From the NCBI RefSeq assembly GCF_016595675.1, contig NZ_JAENJH010000005.1:310001-374000 (forward strand): a stretch of 64,000 nt of DNA. The letters run 5' to 3'. Source of the stretch: Prauserella cavernicola. GTDB lineage: Bacteria; Actinomycetota; Actinomycetes; Mycobacteriales; Pseudonocardiaceae. Positions 53,593 through 62,013 of the stretch are shown here, piece by piece. Every line of letters starts with the position of its first letter. Position 1 is the first letter of the stretch. The notes under the pieces were generated by a model, which did not search any database, was not told where the DNA came from, and saw nothing but the letters and a program-made list of their open reading frames with translations. The position numbers were made by a program, and so were the translations under genes.

Positions 53593-54432
53593 ATGACCCA
53601 GCAGCTCGAGGTACGCGCCGCGGACGAGTTGCGGCTGCTGCGGGAGGCCTCGTTCACGATGGGCTCGGCCGAGCGGTTTCCCGGCGAGCAGCACGATCCG
53701 CCGAGGATCAAGCGGGTGCCGTCGTTCCGGATCTCGCCGAGAGCGGTGTGCAACGACGAGTTCGCCGTGTTCGTGGCCGAGACCGGATACCTCACGACCG
53801 CGGAGCGCGACGGCTGGTCGTTCGTCTTCGAGAGCATGCTGCCGCCGGGCCATCCGCCGACCGAGCCCTATCCCGGCGCGCCGTGGTGGCGGCGGGTGCC
53901 GGGCGCCACCTGGCACCGTCCCGAGGGGCCAGGCTCCACGCTGGCCACCAGGGGCATCCATCCCGTGGTGCACGTGTCCTGGCTCGACGCCCGCGCCTAC
54001 TGCCGGTGGGCCGGGGGCAGGCTGCCCAGCGAGGTGGAGTGGGAGTACGCGGCGCGGGGCGGCCTGCACGGCGCGCGCTACCCGTGGGGCGACGAGCTCA
54101 CGCCCGGCGGCGAACACCGCATGAACGTCTTCCAGGGCCGGTTTCCGCGGCACGACACCGGGGCCGACGGCTTCGTCGGCACCGCGCCGGTCACCGCCTT
54201 TCCCGCCAACGGCCACGGGCTGCACAACATGGCGGGCAACGTGTGGGAGTGGTGCGTGAACCGGTTCGGCGCGACACGGCCGGGCAAACGGGCACTACGG
54301 GGCGGTTCCTACCTGTGCCACCCGTCCTACTGCCGCGGATACCGGTGCGCGGCGCGCAGCGCGTGCACGCCGGCCACGAGCGCGGGCAACATCGGATTCC
54401 GGCTGGCCGCCGACGTCGCGCGCCTCAGGTGA
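53593..54432 (+). CDS. Formylglycine-generating enzyme (copper-dependent FGE)
   Basis: This 279-residue protein has the FGE-sulfatase fold and both catalytic cysteines, C242 and C247, in GSYLCHPSYCRGYR, the arrangement that binds copper and oxidises a Cys in CxPxR to formylglycine. Other family marks are PVVHVSWLDARAYCRWAGGRLP and NMAGNVWEWC. Many FGE-fold relatives lack the cysteines, so this should be active. No sulfatase or obvious CxPxR partner is encoded in the window. Its end overlaps the convergent LuxR gene by 8 bases. Confidence 0.9.
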   Translation: MTQQLEVRAADELRLLREASFTMGSAERFPGEQHDPPRIKRVPSFRISPRAVCNDEFAVFVAETGYLTTAERDGWSFVFESMLPPGHPPTEPYPGAPWWRRVPGATWHRPEGPGSTLATRGIHPVVHVSWLDARAYCRWAGGRLPSEVEWEYAARGGLHGARYPWGDELTPGGEHRMNVFQGRFPRHDTGADGFVGTAPVTAFPANGHGLHNMAGNVWEWCVNRFGATRPGKRALRGGSYLCHPSYCRGYRCAARSACTPATSAGNIGFRLAADVARLR

Positions 54433-57028
54433 GGCCGCGCTCGCGGGCCGCCACCACGGCGGCGCGCCGGTTGTTGACGCCGAGCTTGCCGTAGATCGCG
54501 CGGACGTGGGTCTTCACGGTGTTCACCGAGACCGAGAGCCCGCTGGCGACCTCGGACAGCGACTGGTGCGTACCGAGTCGCGCGAGCACGACGTGCTCCC
54601 GTCCGGTGAGCAGTCCCTCGGCGTGCGCGCTCTCGAGTTCGGCGAGCGCGCGGTGCACGCGTTCGGCGAACGGCTCCGCGTGGGCGAAGCCGCCCAGCTG
54701 GTCGGCGAGCAGCTGGCGCACCGAGGCGTCGGCCAACGCGAACGGCCGGATCAGTGCCTGCCGTTCCGCGAGCGTGAGCGCGTCGCCGAGGCAGCGCCGC
54801 GCCCGAGTGCGCTCGCCCGCGCGCAGCGCGAGCTCGGTCTCCAGCACCAGCGCCTCGACCGCGGTGAGCCCGCTCAGCACCGAGGGCGCCGTCGCCGCCT
54901 CGCGCGCCGCGCGCCTGGCCGCGTCGGGCTCACCGCGCGCGGCGTGCGCCCACGCCGCCAGCAGCGCGCACTCCCCTGGCGCCGCGGTGCGCGACCGCAG
55001 CCACGTGCCGACGTCGGGCGGCTCGTGGCCGAGCGTCATGGCGGCGCGGTACTCCAGCAGCGTCGTCAGCGCGGCGGCCTGCGGCGGCAGCGTCACGTCG
55101 CCGAGCTCGCCTCGCGCGCCGCGCAGCCCCCGCAGTCCCTCGGTGTGGTGGCCCTCGTCGGACAGGGCCGCGCCCCGCAGTGCTCCGGTGAGGTGCCGCA
55201 GCCTCGCCTGTGGCACCTCGCCCACTGCGGCGGCGGCCACGCCCGCGTGCCCCAACGCCGCGGCGGGCTCCGCCGCGAGCAGCGCCGCGAAGCCGAGCAT
55301 CAGGTGCGCTGGCGCGAGCAGCGGCGTGCCGCGCCAGTCGTGCTCGGCGGCGATCGCGACCGCTTCGGCGCACCACTGCCGCATCGCCGGGTAGTCGCCG
55401 TCCAGCGCCGCGGCCGCGCCGAGCGCGGTGAGGCAGTGCGTGGCGAGGTAGCTCAGGCCGCGTTCGCGCGACGCCCGCAGCGCGGCCGACAGTTCCCGGC
55501 GCGCGGCGATGGTCTCGCCCTCGAACAGCAGGCCGCCGCCCTTCACGAGCCCGGCCCACGGCAGCGCGGAGGAGACGGGTAGCTCCTCCTGGTCCACCGG
55601 GCCAGGAGGACGGCCGCAGACGAGCGCGTGGGTGGCGAGCACGAGGCGCCACAACGCGCCCAGCTCGGCACCGGCGTCGGCCGGCCACGCCGCCTCGCTG
55701 TCGGCCAGCGCCGACTCGGCCGCGTCCAGCTCCCCCGCCTCCACGTGCGCGAGCGCGGCGACGAGGCTGAGCCACGCGTCGCCTCGCACCCGCGGGGCCC
55801 CGGCGGCGGCGAGCCCGTCGAACACCGCCGCCAGGTCCCCCCGCAACAACAGCTCCACCGCCTGCACGCGGAGCATGTCCGCCACGATCTCGCCGTCCTC
55901 GGTGCGGCCGGCGTGCTCGAGTGCCTCGTGCGGGCTCGCGTGCGAGGCGTACCAGAGCGCGGCGGTGGTGTGCAGCGCCACGACCTCCTCCGGCGCCTGC
56001 CGCCGCAGCCCCGCCCGCAGGTGTTCCCGCAGCAGCGGGTGGACCCGGTACCACGGCTGGGGCGAGGGCGCGGCCGTCACGAGCGCGTCGTTGTCTGCGA
56101 GCTCGTCGAGCAGCATTCCCGCGTCACTGCGCCGCGACAGCGCGCCGGCCAGCGGTGGCGTCACCGTGTCGCAGACGCTGATGGCGCGCAGGAAGTCCCG
56201 CACGTCGGCGGCGAGCCCGTCGAGCACCTCGCCGCCGAGGTAGTCGGCGACGGCCCTGTCCTCGACGACGAACCCGGCGAGAAAGGCCTCCCGGTCGGGC
56301 GCGGCCGGCAGCGACCTGGCCGCGAGCCGCAGGCCGGCGACCCAGCCATCGGTCTGCTCGACGAGCCCGGCGAGCTGCTCGTCGTCGAGCACGACACCGG
56401 CCGCGCGCAACAGCGCATCCGCCTCGTCTGCGCCGAAGCGCAGCTCGGCCGCGGTGAGGTCGGTGAGGCGGCCCTGCACCCGCAGCCGTGCGAGCGGCAG
56501 TGGCGGGTCCCTGCGCCCGGCGAGCACGAGCGACAACGTCGCCGGCTGATGCCGGACGAGCGTGGCCAGCCCGTGCAGGGTGGCGACCCCGGTGAGCTCG
56601 TGGACGTCGTCGAGGACGAGGCACACCTCGCGGGGCAGCGCGTCGAGCGCGTCGACCACGTCGGCGACGAAGCTCGCCGCGTCGTCACCACGTCGGGGGC
56701 GCAGCGTTCGCAACGCGCTGTCCGGCGGCACGGCGGCACACTGCGACAGCGCGCTCAGCACGGCGGAGAAGAACCGGTCGGGATCGTTGTCGTCGTCATC
56801 GAGCGAGACCCAGGCCGTGCGCGACTGGTCGCCCGCCCGCGCCCAGTCGGCGAGCAGCAGCGTCTTGCCGTACCCGGCGGGCGCGCACACCGTCGTCACC
56901 GGGGTGCGGCCGATTCGCTCGCGCAGCGCGATCCGCTGAACGAAGTCGCGCGGCAACGCGGGGACGTCGAACTTGGCCCGGGACAACCACCAAGGCCTCG
57001 GTGCTCCGTCGTGGCTGTTCGGCTCCAC
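54425..57028 (-). CDS. MalT-type LuxR family ATPase regulator
   Basis: This 867-residue protein has an N-terminal STAND ATPase (Walker A CAPAGYGKT at 48-56; LVLDDVHEL; a winged helix with WYRVHPLLREHL), a long TPR-like region and a C-terminal LuxR helix-turn-helix (LSEVASGLSVSVNTVKTHVRAIY). It is a signal-dependent activator of the MalT/LAL class. GTG 57028 is the likely start; TTG 57034 is possible. The neighbouring gene at 57121 is a paralogue on the same strand. A CCCTA/TAGGG dyad precedes it. Confidence 0.88.
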   Translation of the reverse strand: MEPNSHDGAPRPWWLSRAKFDVPALPRDFVQRIALRERIGRTPVTTVCAPAGYGKTLLLADWARAGDQSRTAWVSLDDDDNDPDRFFSAVLSALSQCAAVPPDSALRTLRPRRGDDAASFVADVVDALDALPREVCLVLDDVHELTGVATLHGLATLVRHQPATLSLVLAGRRDPPLPLARLRVQGRLTDLTAAELRFGADEADALLRAAGVVLDDEQLAGLVEQTDGWVAGLRLAARSLPAAPDREAFLAGFVVEDRAVADYLGGEVLDGLAADVRDFLRAISVCDTVTPPLAGALSRRSDAGMLLDELADNDALVTAAPSPQPWYRVHPLLREHLRAGLRRQAPEEVVALHTTAALWYASHASPHEALEHAGRTEDGEIVADMLRVQAVELLLRGDLAAVFDGLAAAGAPRVRGDAWLSLVAALAHVEAGELDAAESALADSEAAWPADAGAELGALWRLVLATHALVCGRPPGPVDQEELPVSSALPWAGLVKGGGLLFEGETIAARRELSAALRASRERGLSYLATHCLTALGAAAALDGDYPAMRQWCAEAVAIAAEHDWRGTPLLAPAHLMLGFAALLAAEPAAALGHAGVAAAAVGEVPQARLRHLTGALRGAALSDEGHHTEGLRGLRGARGELGDVTLPPQAAALTTLLEYRAAMTLGHEPPDVGTWLRSRTAAPGECALLAAWAHAARGEPDAARRAAREAATAPSVLSGLTAVEALVLETELALRAGERTRARRCLGDALTLAERQALIRPFALADASVRQLLADQLGGFAHAEPFAERVHRALAELESAHAEGLLTGREHVVLARLGTHQSLSEVASGLSVSVNTVKTHVRAIYGKLGVNNRRAAVVAARERGLT

Positions 57029-57074
57029 GCACAAAAGCCTAGGCAGGGGACGGGAAAACTCCAGTGGCGTCGGT

Positions 57075-57089
57075 CCCTAGCGCGTAGGG
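57075..57089. promoter_or_regulatory. CCCTA-N5-TAGGG dyad upstream of a LuxR gene
   Basis: CCCTA-GCGCG-TAGGG lies in the 92 bp between the tandem LuxR genes, 47 bp before the 57028 start. It resembles CCCCCTAGGGGG at 32134 beside another LuxR gene. Confidence 0.45.
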
Positions 57090-57120
57090 CCGAACGCCTC
57101 ACCGGGTCGCTGGCCACGTG

Positions 57121-59787
57121 CTAACCGCCGTTCGGGTCAACCATCCACAATGGATCCCCAGCGACCTCCAGCAGTCCGCGCTCCACGGCGACGGCGACCG
57201 CGTCGCGACGCCTGCGCACCCCGAGCTTGGTGTAGATGGCCCGCACGTGGGTCTTGACAGTGTTGGGCGAGACCGTGAGGTCCTCGGCGATCTCGTCGAA
57301 CGACCGCAGCGTCGGCAACAGCCGCAGCACACTGCGCTCGCGCTCCGTGAGCGGAGCCGACACCGGCGCGGTGCGCAGCGCCCTGCGGGTGGCGAGCACG
57401 TGCTCCGCGAACCCCTGCGCGGCACCGAGCCTGCCCAGCAGGCGGGTCAGCAGCTCCACCACGTCGGGCCCCGCCGACACGAGCGGGAACCCCACGCCGA
57501 GCGACTCGGCCAGCGCGAGCGCGCGCTCCAGCGCCTTGCGCGCGCGAACCGGTTCGCCCGCGTGCAGCGCGATCCCGGCCTCGACGACCCTGGCCTCGAC
57601 ACCCGACCACGGCAGCGCCAGCGCCACCCGCTCCTCCACCAGCGGACGCAGCAGCTGTGTGGCCGCGTCGTGCCTGCCGAGCGCGAGCTGGGCCCTGGCG
57701 CGCAGCAGTGCGAGCTCCCCGTGCCCGGCGAGTGGTTCCTGGCACCACAGCACCACGTCGCGCGCGGCCTCGGTCCAGCCGAGCAACAGCGCGGCGCGCT
57801 GCTCCAGCACCGCGCACAACGCGACCCGCTCGGCCGGCAGCGCCCCGGCTGGCGCCGCGAGCCGGGCCGCGCCCATCCTGCGCAGACCGCCCGCGCGCTC
57901 GCCGAGTTCGAACTCACCCGCGCCCAGCAGCGTCTCCGCGAGCCCACACGGACTCGTCTCCCCCGCGACGGAGCGGGTCGCCACCAGCTGTTCGGCCCTG
58001 CCCGCGTGGTGCACGCAGTCGCGGGGATCGGCGCGCAGCAGGGCGCCGTAGGCGAGCAGCACACAGGCCGTCACGCCCGGCACGGTCTCCTCCCACCGGC
58101 GCGCGACGGTGCGGCCGTCGGCCTCCGCGGCGAAGCGGTCCATCGCGCGGTAGTCGCCGCCCGTGGCCGCGATCGCGGCGAGTTGGGTGAGGCACTGCGT
58201 CACCACGTAGTCCTGGCCCGCCTCCCGCGCCTGCTCGAGCGCGGTTCGCACATGCGCCCGCGCCTCGTCCGTGCGGCCTCGCGCGAGCAGCACGGCTCCC
58301 TGGTGCGACGACGCGAACGCGGCGAGTTCTGGCTCCCTGCCGGGATCGAGGTGGTCGTCCGCGCGCGCGAGGGCCTCGGCGTCACCGGAGAGCTGCGCCC
58401 GCCGCGAGCGCACGAGCGCGCGCAACGGCTCCAGCCCGGGGTCGCGGTCCGGCTCGGTGTCATAGCTCCGCGCCGCGGCGAGGTCGCCCTTTTCCAGCTC
58501 CAGCAAGGCGGAGACCAGTGAGGCAGGGCCGCGCCGGACGACCGTGCGCTCACCGAGCGCGGCCAGTGCCCTGCGCAGCGCCTCGTGCTCGCCCGCCAGT
58601 GCGAGGCCGACCGCATCCCGGCGCAGCAGCGCCAGAATCCTCGCCTCGCCGTGTGCCCTGGTGGCGTGGGCCAGCGCGAGCACGGGGGCGCCGTTGCCCT
58701 CGAACCAGTCCGCCGCGATGCCGTGCAGCTCCTGCGCCAGCGCCGGGCTCCGCCTGCGCAGATCGCCCAGCAGGTGCGTGCGCACGAGTGTGTGCAGCCG
58801 GTACCAGCGCCGATCGGAGCCGACCCGGACCGCGAGTGCGAGCTGACGATCGAGGTGCTCGAGCAGCGCACCAGCGTCGGACCGGCCGGACAACGCGCCG
58901 GCCAGCCCCACCGTCACGCGGTCGCAGACGCTGATGGTGCGCAGGAACTCGCGCAGGTCACCCGGCAGGTGCGACAGCACCTCGTCCACGAGGTACTCGG
59001 CCATCGCGCGGTCGTTCTCCGCGAACCCGGCGAGGAACCGGTCAGGGTCCTCGGCCCGGCTCAACGACGTCGCCGCCAGCCGCAGGCCCGCCGCCCAGCC
59101 CTCGGTCTGCTCGACGAGCCGCCGCCGCTGCGCGGCGCTCAGGTCGACGTCGGCCGACTCCAGCAGCGCGCGGGCCTCGTCGAGTGAGAACCGCAGCTCG
59201 TGCGCCCTGATCTCGGTGAGCTGGTCCTGCAGGCGCAGCCGCGCCAGCGGCAATGGCGGGTCGTACCGGCTCGCGAGCACCAGCCGCAGGCCGGCCGGAG
59301 GGTGTCGCAACAACGTGGCCAGCCCGCGCAACGGCTGCGGATCGGTCACCTCGTGCACGTCGTCGAGCACCAGCCACACCGGCACCGGCAGCTCGTCGAG
59401 CGCGTTCAGCACCTCGGCGAGGAACCCGGGATCGGCGCTCGGGCGCAACGGCGCCGACAGCGACCGCAACGAGCTGTCGGCGGGCACCGCGGGGCAGCGG
59501 GCGAGCGACTCCAGCACCGCGGTCCAGAACCTGCGGTCCTCGTTGTCGTCGGCGTCGAGCGAGACCCACGCCGTCACACCGACTCCGGTGCGGCGCGCCC
59601 AATCCGCGAGCAGGTAGGTCTTGCCGGAGCCCGCGGGCGCGCAGACGAGCGTGGCCACGGTGTCGCCCGCGTGGCTCAGCAGCATCAGCAACCGGGGCCG
59701 GGAGACCAGCAGCGGCGGTGCCTCCGGCACGGTCAGCTTGACCCGCGGCACCCGTCGCCGACCGTCGCCCAGCTGCGCGTCCGGCAT
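57121..59787 (-). CDS. MalT-type LuxR family ATPase regulator (tandem paralogue)
   Basis: The 888-residue protein parallels its neighbour: Walker A CAPAGSGKT (49-57), LVLDDVHEV, WYRLHTLVRTHLL, a repeat-rich middle and a terminal LuxR domain (FDEIAEDLTVSPNTVKTHVR). I start it at ATG 59787, which has GGAGG five bases upstream; the frame extends to 59880 without support. It is divergent from the second DUF7144 module, and the 197 bp between them contain the palindrome at 59893, making this protein a candidate to bind it. Confidence 0.88.
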   Translation of the reverse strand: MPDAQLGDGRRRVPRVKLTVPEAPPLLVSRPRLLMLLSHAGDTVATLVCAPAGSGKTYLLADWARRTGVGVTAWVSLDADDNEDRRFWTAVLESLARCPAVPADSSLRSLSAPLRPSADPGFLAEVLNALDELPVPVWLVLDDVHEVTDPQPLRGLATLLRHPPAGLRLVLASRYDPPLPLARLRLQDQLTEIRAHELRFSLDEARALLESADVDLSAAQRRRLVEQTEGWAAGLRLAATSLSRAEDPDRFLAGFAENDRAMAEYLVDEVLSHLPGDLREFLRTISVCDRVTVGLAGALSGRSDAGALLEHLDRQLALAVRVGSDRRWYRLHTLVRTHLLGDLRRRSPALAQELHGIAADWFEGNGAPVLALAHATRAHGEARILALLRRDAVGLALAGEHEALRRALAALGERTVVRRGPASLVSALLELEKGDLAAARSYDTEPDRDPGLEPLRALVRSRRAQLSGDAEALARADDHLDPGREPELAAFASSHQGAVLLARGRTDEARAHVRTALEQAREAGQDYVVTQCLTQLAAIAATGGDYRAMDRFAAEADGRTVARRWEETVPGVTACVLLAYGALLRADPRDCVHHAGRAEQLVATRSVAGETSPCGLAETLLGAGEFELGERAGGLRRMGAARLAAPAGALPAERVALCAVLEQRAALLLGWTEAARDVVLWCQEPLAGHGELALLRARAQLALGRHDAATQLLRPLVEERVALALPWSGVEARVVEAGIALHAGEPVRARKALERALALAESLGVGFPLVSAGPDVVELLTRLLGRLGAAQGFAEHVLATRRALRTAPVSAPLTERERSVLRLLPTLRSFDEIAEDLTVSPNTVKTHVRAIYTKLGVRRRRDAVAVAVERGLLEVAGDPLWMVDPNGG

Positions 59788-59892
59788 CCGCACCTCCAGG
59801 TGGAAAGCCCGCCCAGCCCATCTACTGTCGCACCCCGCGGGCCCGTTCGCCAGAGCCGTTTTCCCTGCTGAGAAACGCAAAGTGACTCGATC

Positions 59893-59909
59893 TCACCCGG
59901 GGCGGGCGA
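59893..59909. promoter_or_regulatory. TCACCCG-N3-CGGGYGA palindrome between luxR and DUF7144 genes
   Basis: TCACCCG-GGG-CGGGCGA matches the copy at 51866 in both arms and stands 74 bp before the DUF7144 start and 105 bp before the LuxR start. Its place at a regulator promoter suggests autoregulation together with control of the module. Confidence 0.55.
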
Positions 59910-59983
59910 AGTGCGGCCCGCCGGTGCGGGCACACCGTGGCGGCAGGTGGGCAGCCCTGCCCGCACCAAGCCTGGAGTGGATC

Positions 59984-60454
59984 ATGCGCCTGCACTCACG
60001 TTCGGGGGCGAGTACCGCGACGGAGGTCCCGCCGACGCGGAAGGCACCCGAGGAGACCGGTTCGCGCAGCGTGTGGACGAACTGGATCGCCTTCGCCGCG
60101 GTGCTGATGGTCGTGACCGGAGCCTTCAACGTCATCAGCGGTCTGGTCGCCCTGCTGAACGACGACTACTACCGGCTGGGGTCGCAGGGGTTGCTGGTGT
60201 TCAACCTGACGGCGTGGGGCTGGATCAACCTCATCCTCGGCGGACTGGTGCTGCTCACCGGCCTGGCACTGTTCAGCGGAGCCGAGTGGGCCGGCATCTC
60301 GGCGGTGTTCCTGCTGGCGCTCAACGCGCTCGCGATGCTCGCGTTCCTGCCGGCGCAGCCGGTGTGGGGAGTGATCATCATCGTCCTCGACGTCGTGATC
60401 ATCTACGCCCTGGTGGCCCACGGCGACGACGCGCGCGAGCGCCAGTGGTGGTGA
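59984..60454 (+). CDS. DUF7144 family four-helix membrane protein (module 2)
   Basis: This 156-residue protein has a basic, Ser/Thr-rich N-terminal tail (about 30 residues) and four membrane helices with the DUF7144 blocks VWTNWIAFAAVLMVV, YYRLGSQGLLVF, WGWINLILGGLVLL and VVIIYALVAHG. It is a paralogue of the 51969 protein. GGAG is 6 bases before ATG 59984. Its stop overlaps the start of the RYEFR gene (GTGA), so here the two partners are translationally coupled. Confidence 0.83.
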   Translation: MRLHSRSGASTATEVPPTRKAPEETGSRSVWTNWIAFAAVLMVVTGAFNVISGLVALLNDDYYRLGSQGLLVFNLTAWGWINLILGGLVLLTGLALFSGAEWAGISAVFLLALNALAMLAFLPAQPVWGVIIIVLDVVIIYALVAHGDDARERQWW

Positions 60455-60708
60455 GAGCGAGGCACCGGTACGAGTTCCGGGTGAGCGGGCGCCTCTCCGA
60501 CCGCGTCGAGGAGGTGCTGCGGGAACTCGGCGGCACCGAACCGGACGACGTGCGGGTGGAGCCGACCCCGCCGGAGACGGTGATCTACGGCCGCGCCGGA
60601 GACGCGACCGAACTCACCGAGCTCCTGGAGCTGCTGCAGAACCTGGGCCTGCACATCGTGTCGGTCCAGCGCGTCCCCGGACCACGGCCCGGCGAAGCGC
60701 CGCGGTGA
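60451..60708 (+). CDS. Small RYEFR-type protein (module 2)
   Basis: The 85-residue protein has RYEFRVSGRLSDRVEEVL, PPETVIYGRAGDATELTEL and LLQNLGLHIVSVQRVPG, aligning with the 68-residue protein at 52511 over almost its full length. No named family is recognised. GTG codons at 60445, 60448 and 60451 are possible starts; 60451 gives a 4-base overlap with the DUF7144 stop. The conserved pairing suggests that the two products work together at the membrane. Confidence 0.72.
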   Translation: MRARHRYEFRVSGRLSDRVEEVLRELGGTEPDDVRVEPTPPETVIYGRAGDATELTELLELLQNLGLHIVSVQRVPGPRPGEAPR

Positions 60709-60736
60709 GCCCGGATTCGCGGTTAGTGTTGGGCTC

Positions 60737-61795
60737 ATGGCTGAACGCGACGTCGCCCAGGAGTTCCGGAGTGCTGTCGAGGCAGGCGACCTCGATGCCG
60801 CGCTTGCGCTGTTCGACCCGGAAATCCGGTTCTTCAGCCCGGTGAAGTGGCGGCCGTTCGAGGGCATCGACGCCGTGTCGGCGCTGTTTCGCGTGCTGCT
60901 GCGCACCTTCGAGAACTTCCGCTACACCGGGCAGTTCGCCGGTCGCGCCCAGGAAGGCGACGGCGGAGCCGAGACCGAGAGCCACATCCTGCAGTTCCGC
61001 TGCGCCGTCGGCGGCAAGCAGGTGGAGGGCATGGACCTGCTGCAGCTGGGCGAGAACGGGCTGGTGTCCACGTTCACCGTGCTGCTCCGGCCCGCCTCGG
61101 CCCAGCAGGCCGTGAGCGAGGCCGTGTACCGCGGCCTGCTCGCCGACGGCGTCCTGCCCGCCGAGGGACGCCGGACGGTGCCGAAGACCGACTTCGACTC
61201 CGCCTACACCGAGGAGTGGGCGCCCTGGATCATCGGCGAACCGCAGCCCGCCGTGGTGCGGCTGGAGCGCGACGGCTGGATCACCGGCGCCGTGCTGGAC
61301 CCCGGCTGCGGCACCGGCGAGCACACGATCCACCTCGCCCGGCTCGGCTACGACGTGCGCGGCATCGACTTCTCACAGCCCGCCGTCGACCGGGCGCGCG
61401 CCAACGCGAAGGCGCACGGCGTGCGGGCCCGGATCGACGTGGCCGACGCGCTGCACCTGGGCACCGAGCCGCGCTACGACACCGTGGTGGACAGCGCGCT
61501 GTTCCACGTGTTCGGCGACGCCGACCGCGCCGCCTACGTCGCCAGCCTGCACGCCGCGTGCGTGCCGGGCGCCCGGGTGCACGTGCTCGCGCTGTCCGAC
61601 ACCGAGCCCGGCCTCGGCCCGCGCATCTCGGACTCGGTGCTGCGCGACGCGTTCGGCGAGGGCTGGGAGCTCGAGGCCCTCGAACCCGCGCGGTACCGCG
61701 TGACGCTGCGCGACGAGGACGCCGACCGCCTCGGCCTGCCGCCCGGCAAGACCGCCGACATGGCCGCCTGGCTCGCCAGGGCGCGCCGGGTGTGA
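60737..61795 (+). CDS. SnoaL-like domain fused to a SAM-dependent methyltransferase
   Basis: This 352-residue protein has an N-terminal NTF2/SnoaL-like domain (about 1-125: EFRSAVEAGDLDAALALFDP, then IRFFSP) and a C-terminal class I methyltransferase (about 150-350) with VLDPGCGTGEHTIHLA and VRGIDFSQPAV. The fusion is unusual; each half is normally a separate protein. TAGTGT lies 7 bases before the ATG, suggesting a short leader or none. The substrate is unknown. Confidence 0.83.
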   Translation: MAERDVAQEFRSAVEAGDLDAALALFDPEIRFFSPVKWRPFEGIDAVSALFRVLLRTFENFRYTGQFAGRAQEGDGGAETESHILQFRCAVGGKQVEGMDLLQLGENGLVSTFTVLLRPASAQQAVSEAVYRGLLADGVLPAEGRRTVPKTDFDSAYTEEWAPWIIGEPQPAVVRLERDGWITGAVLDPGCGTGEHTIHLARLGYDVRGIDFSQPAVDRARANAKAHGVRARIDVADALHLGTEPRYDTVVDSALFHVFGDADRAAYVASLHAACVPGARVHVLALSDTEPGLGPRISDSVLRDAFGEGWELEALEPARYRVTLRDEDADRLGLPPGKTADMAAWLARARRV

Positions 61796-62013
61796 ACCCG
61801 GATGTGAGGGGAAGTGCTCGCCGCGGATCCGCGAGGCCGACGTACGTGGCGCGATGACCGCGCTCGCGGCCGCGGGCAAGGTTTCACACGTGGTTCACGC
61901 TGGAACACCGCACATTCACTGATCAAAACGTCCCTTGTGGACAGTTGGCGATGTACGGGTGGTCTTTGCGAAAATCTTCCCACACGCCCGGACGCGGGGT
62001 GTAGGAAAGCGAG

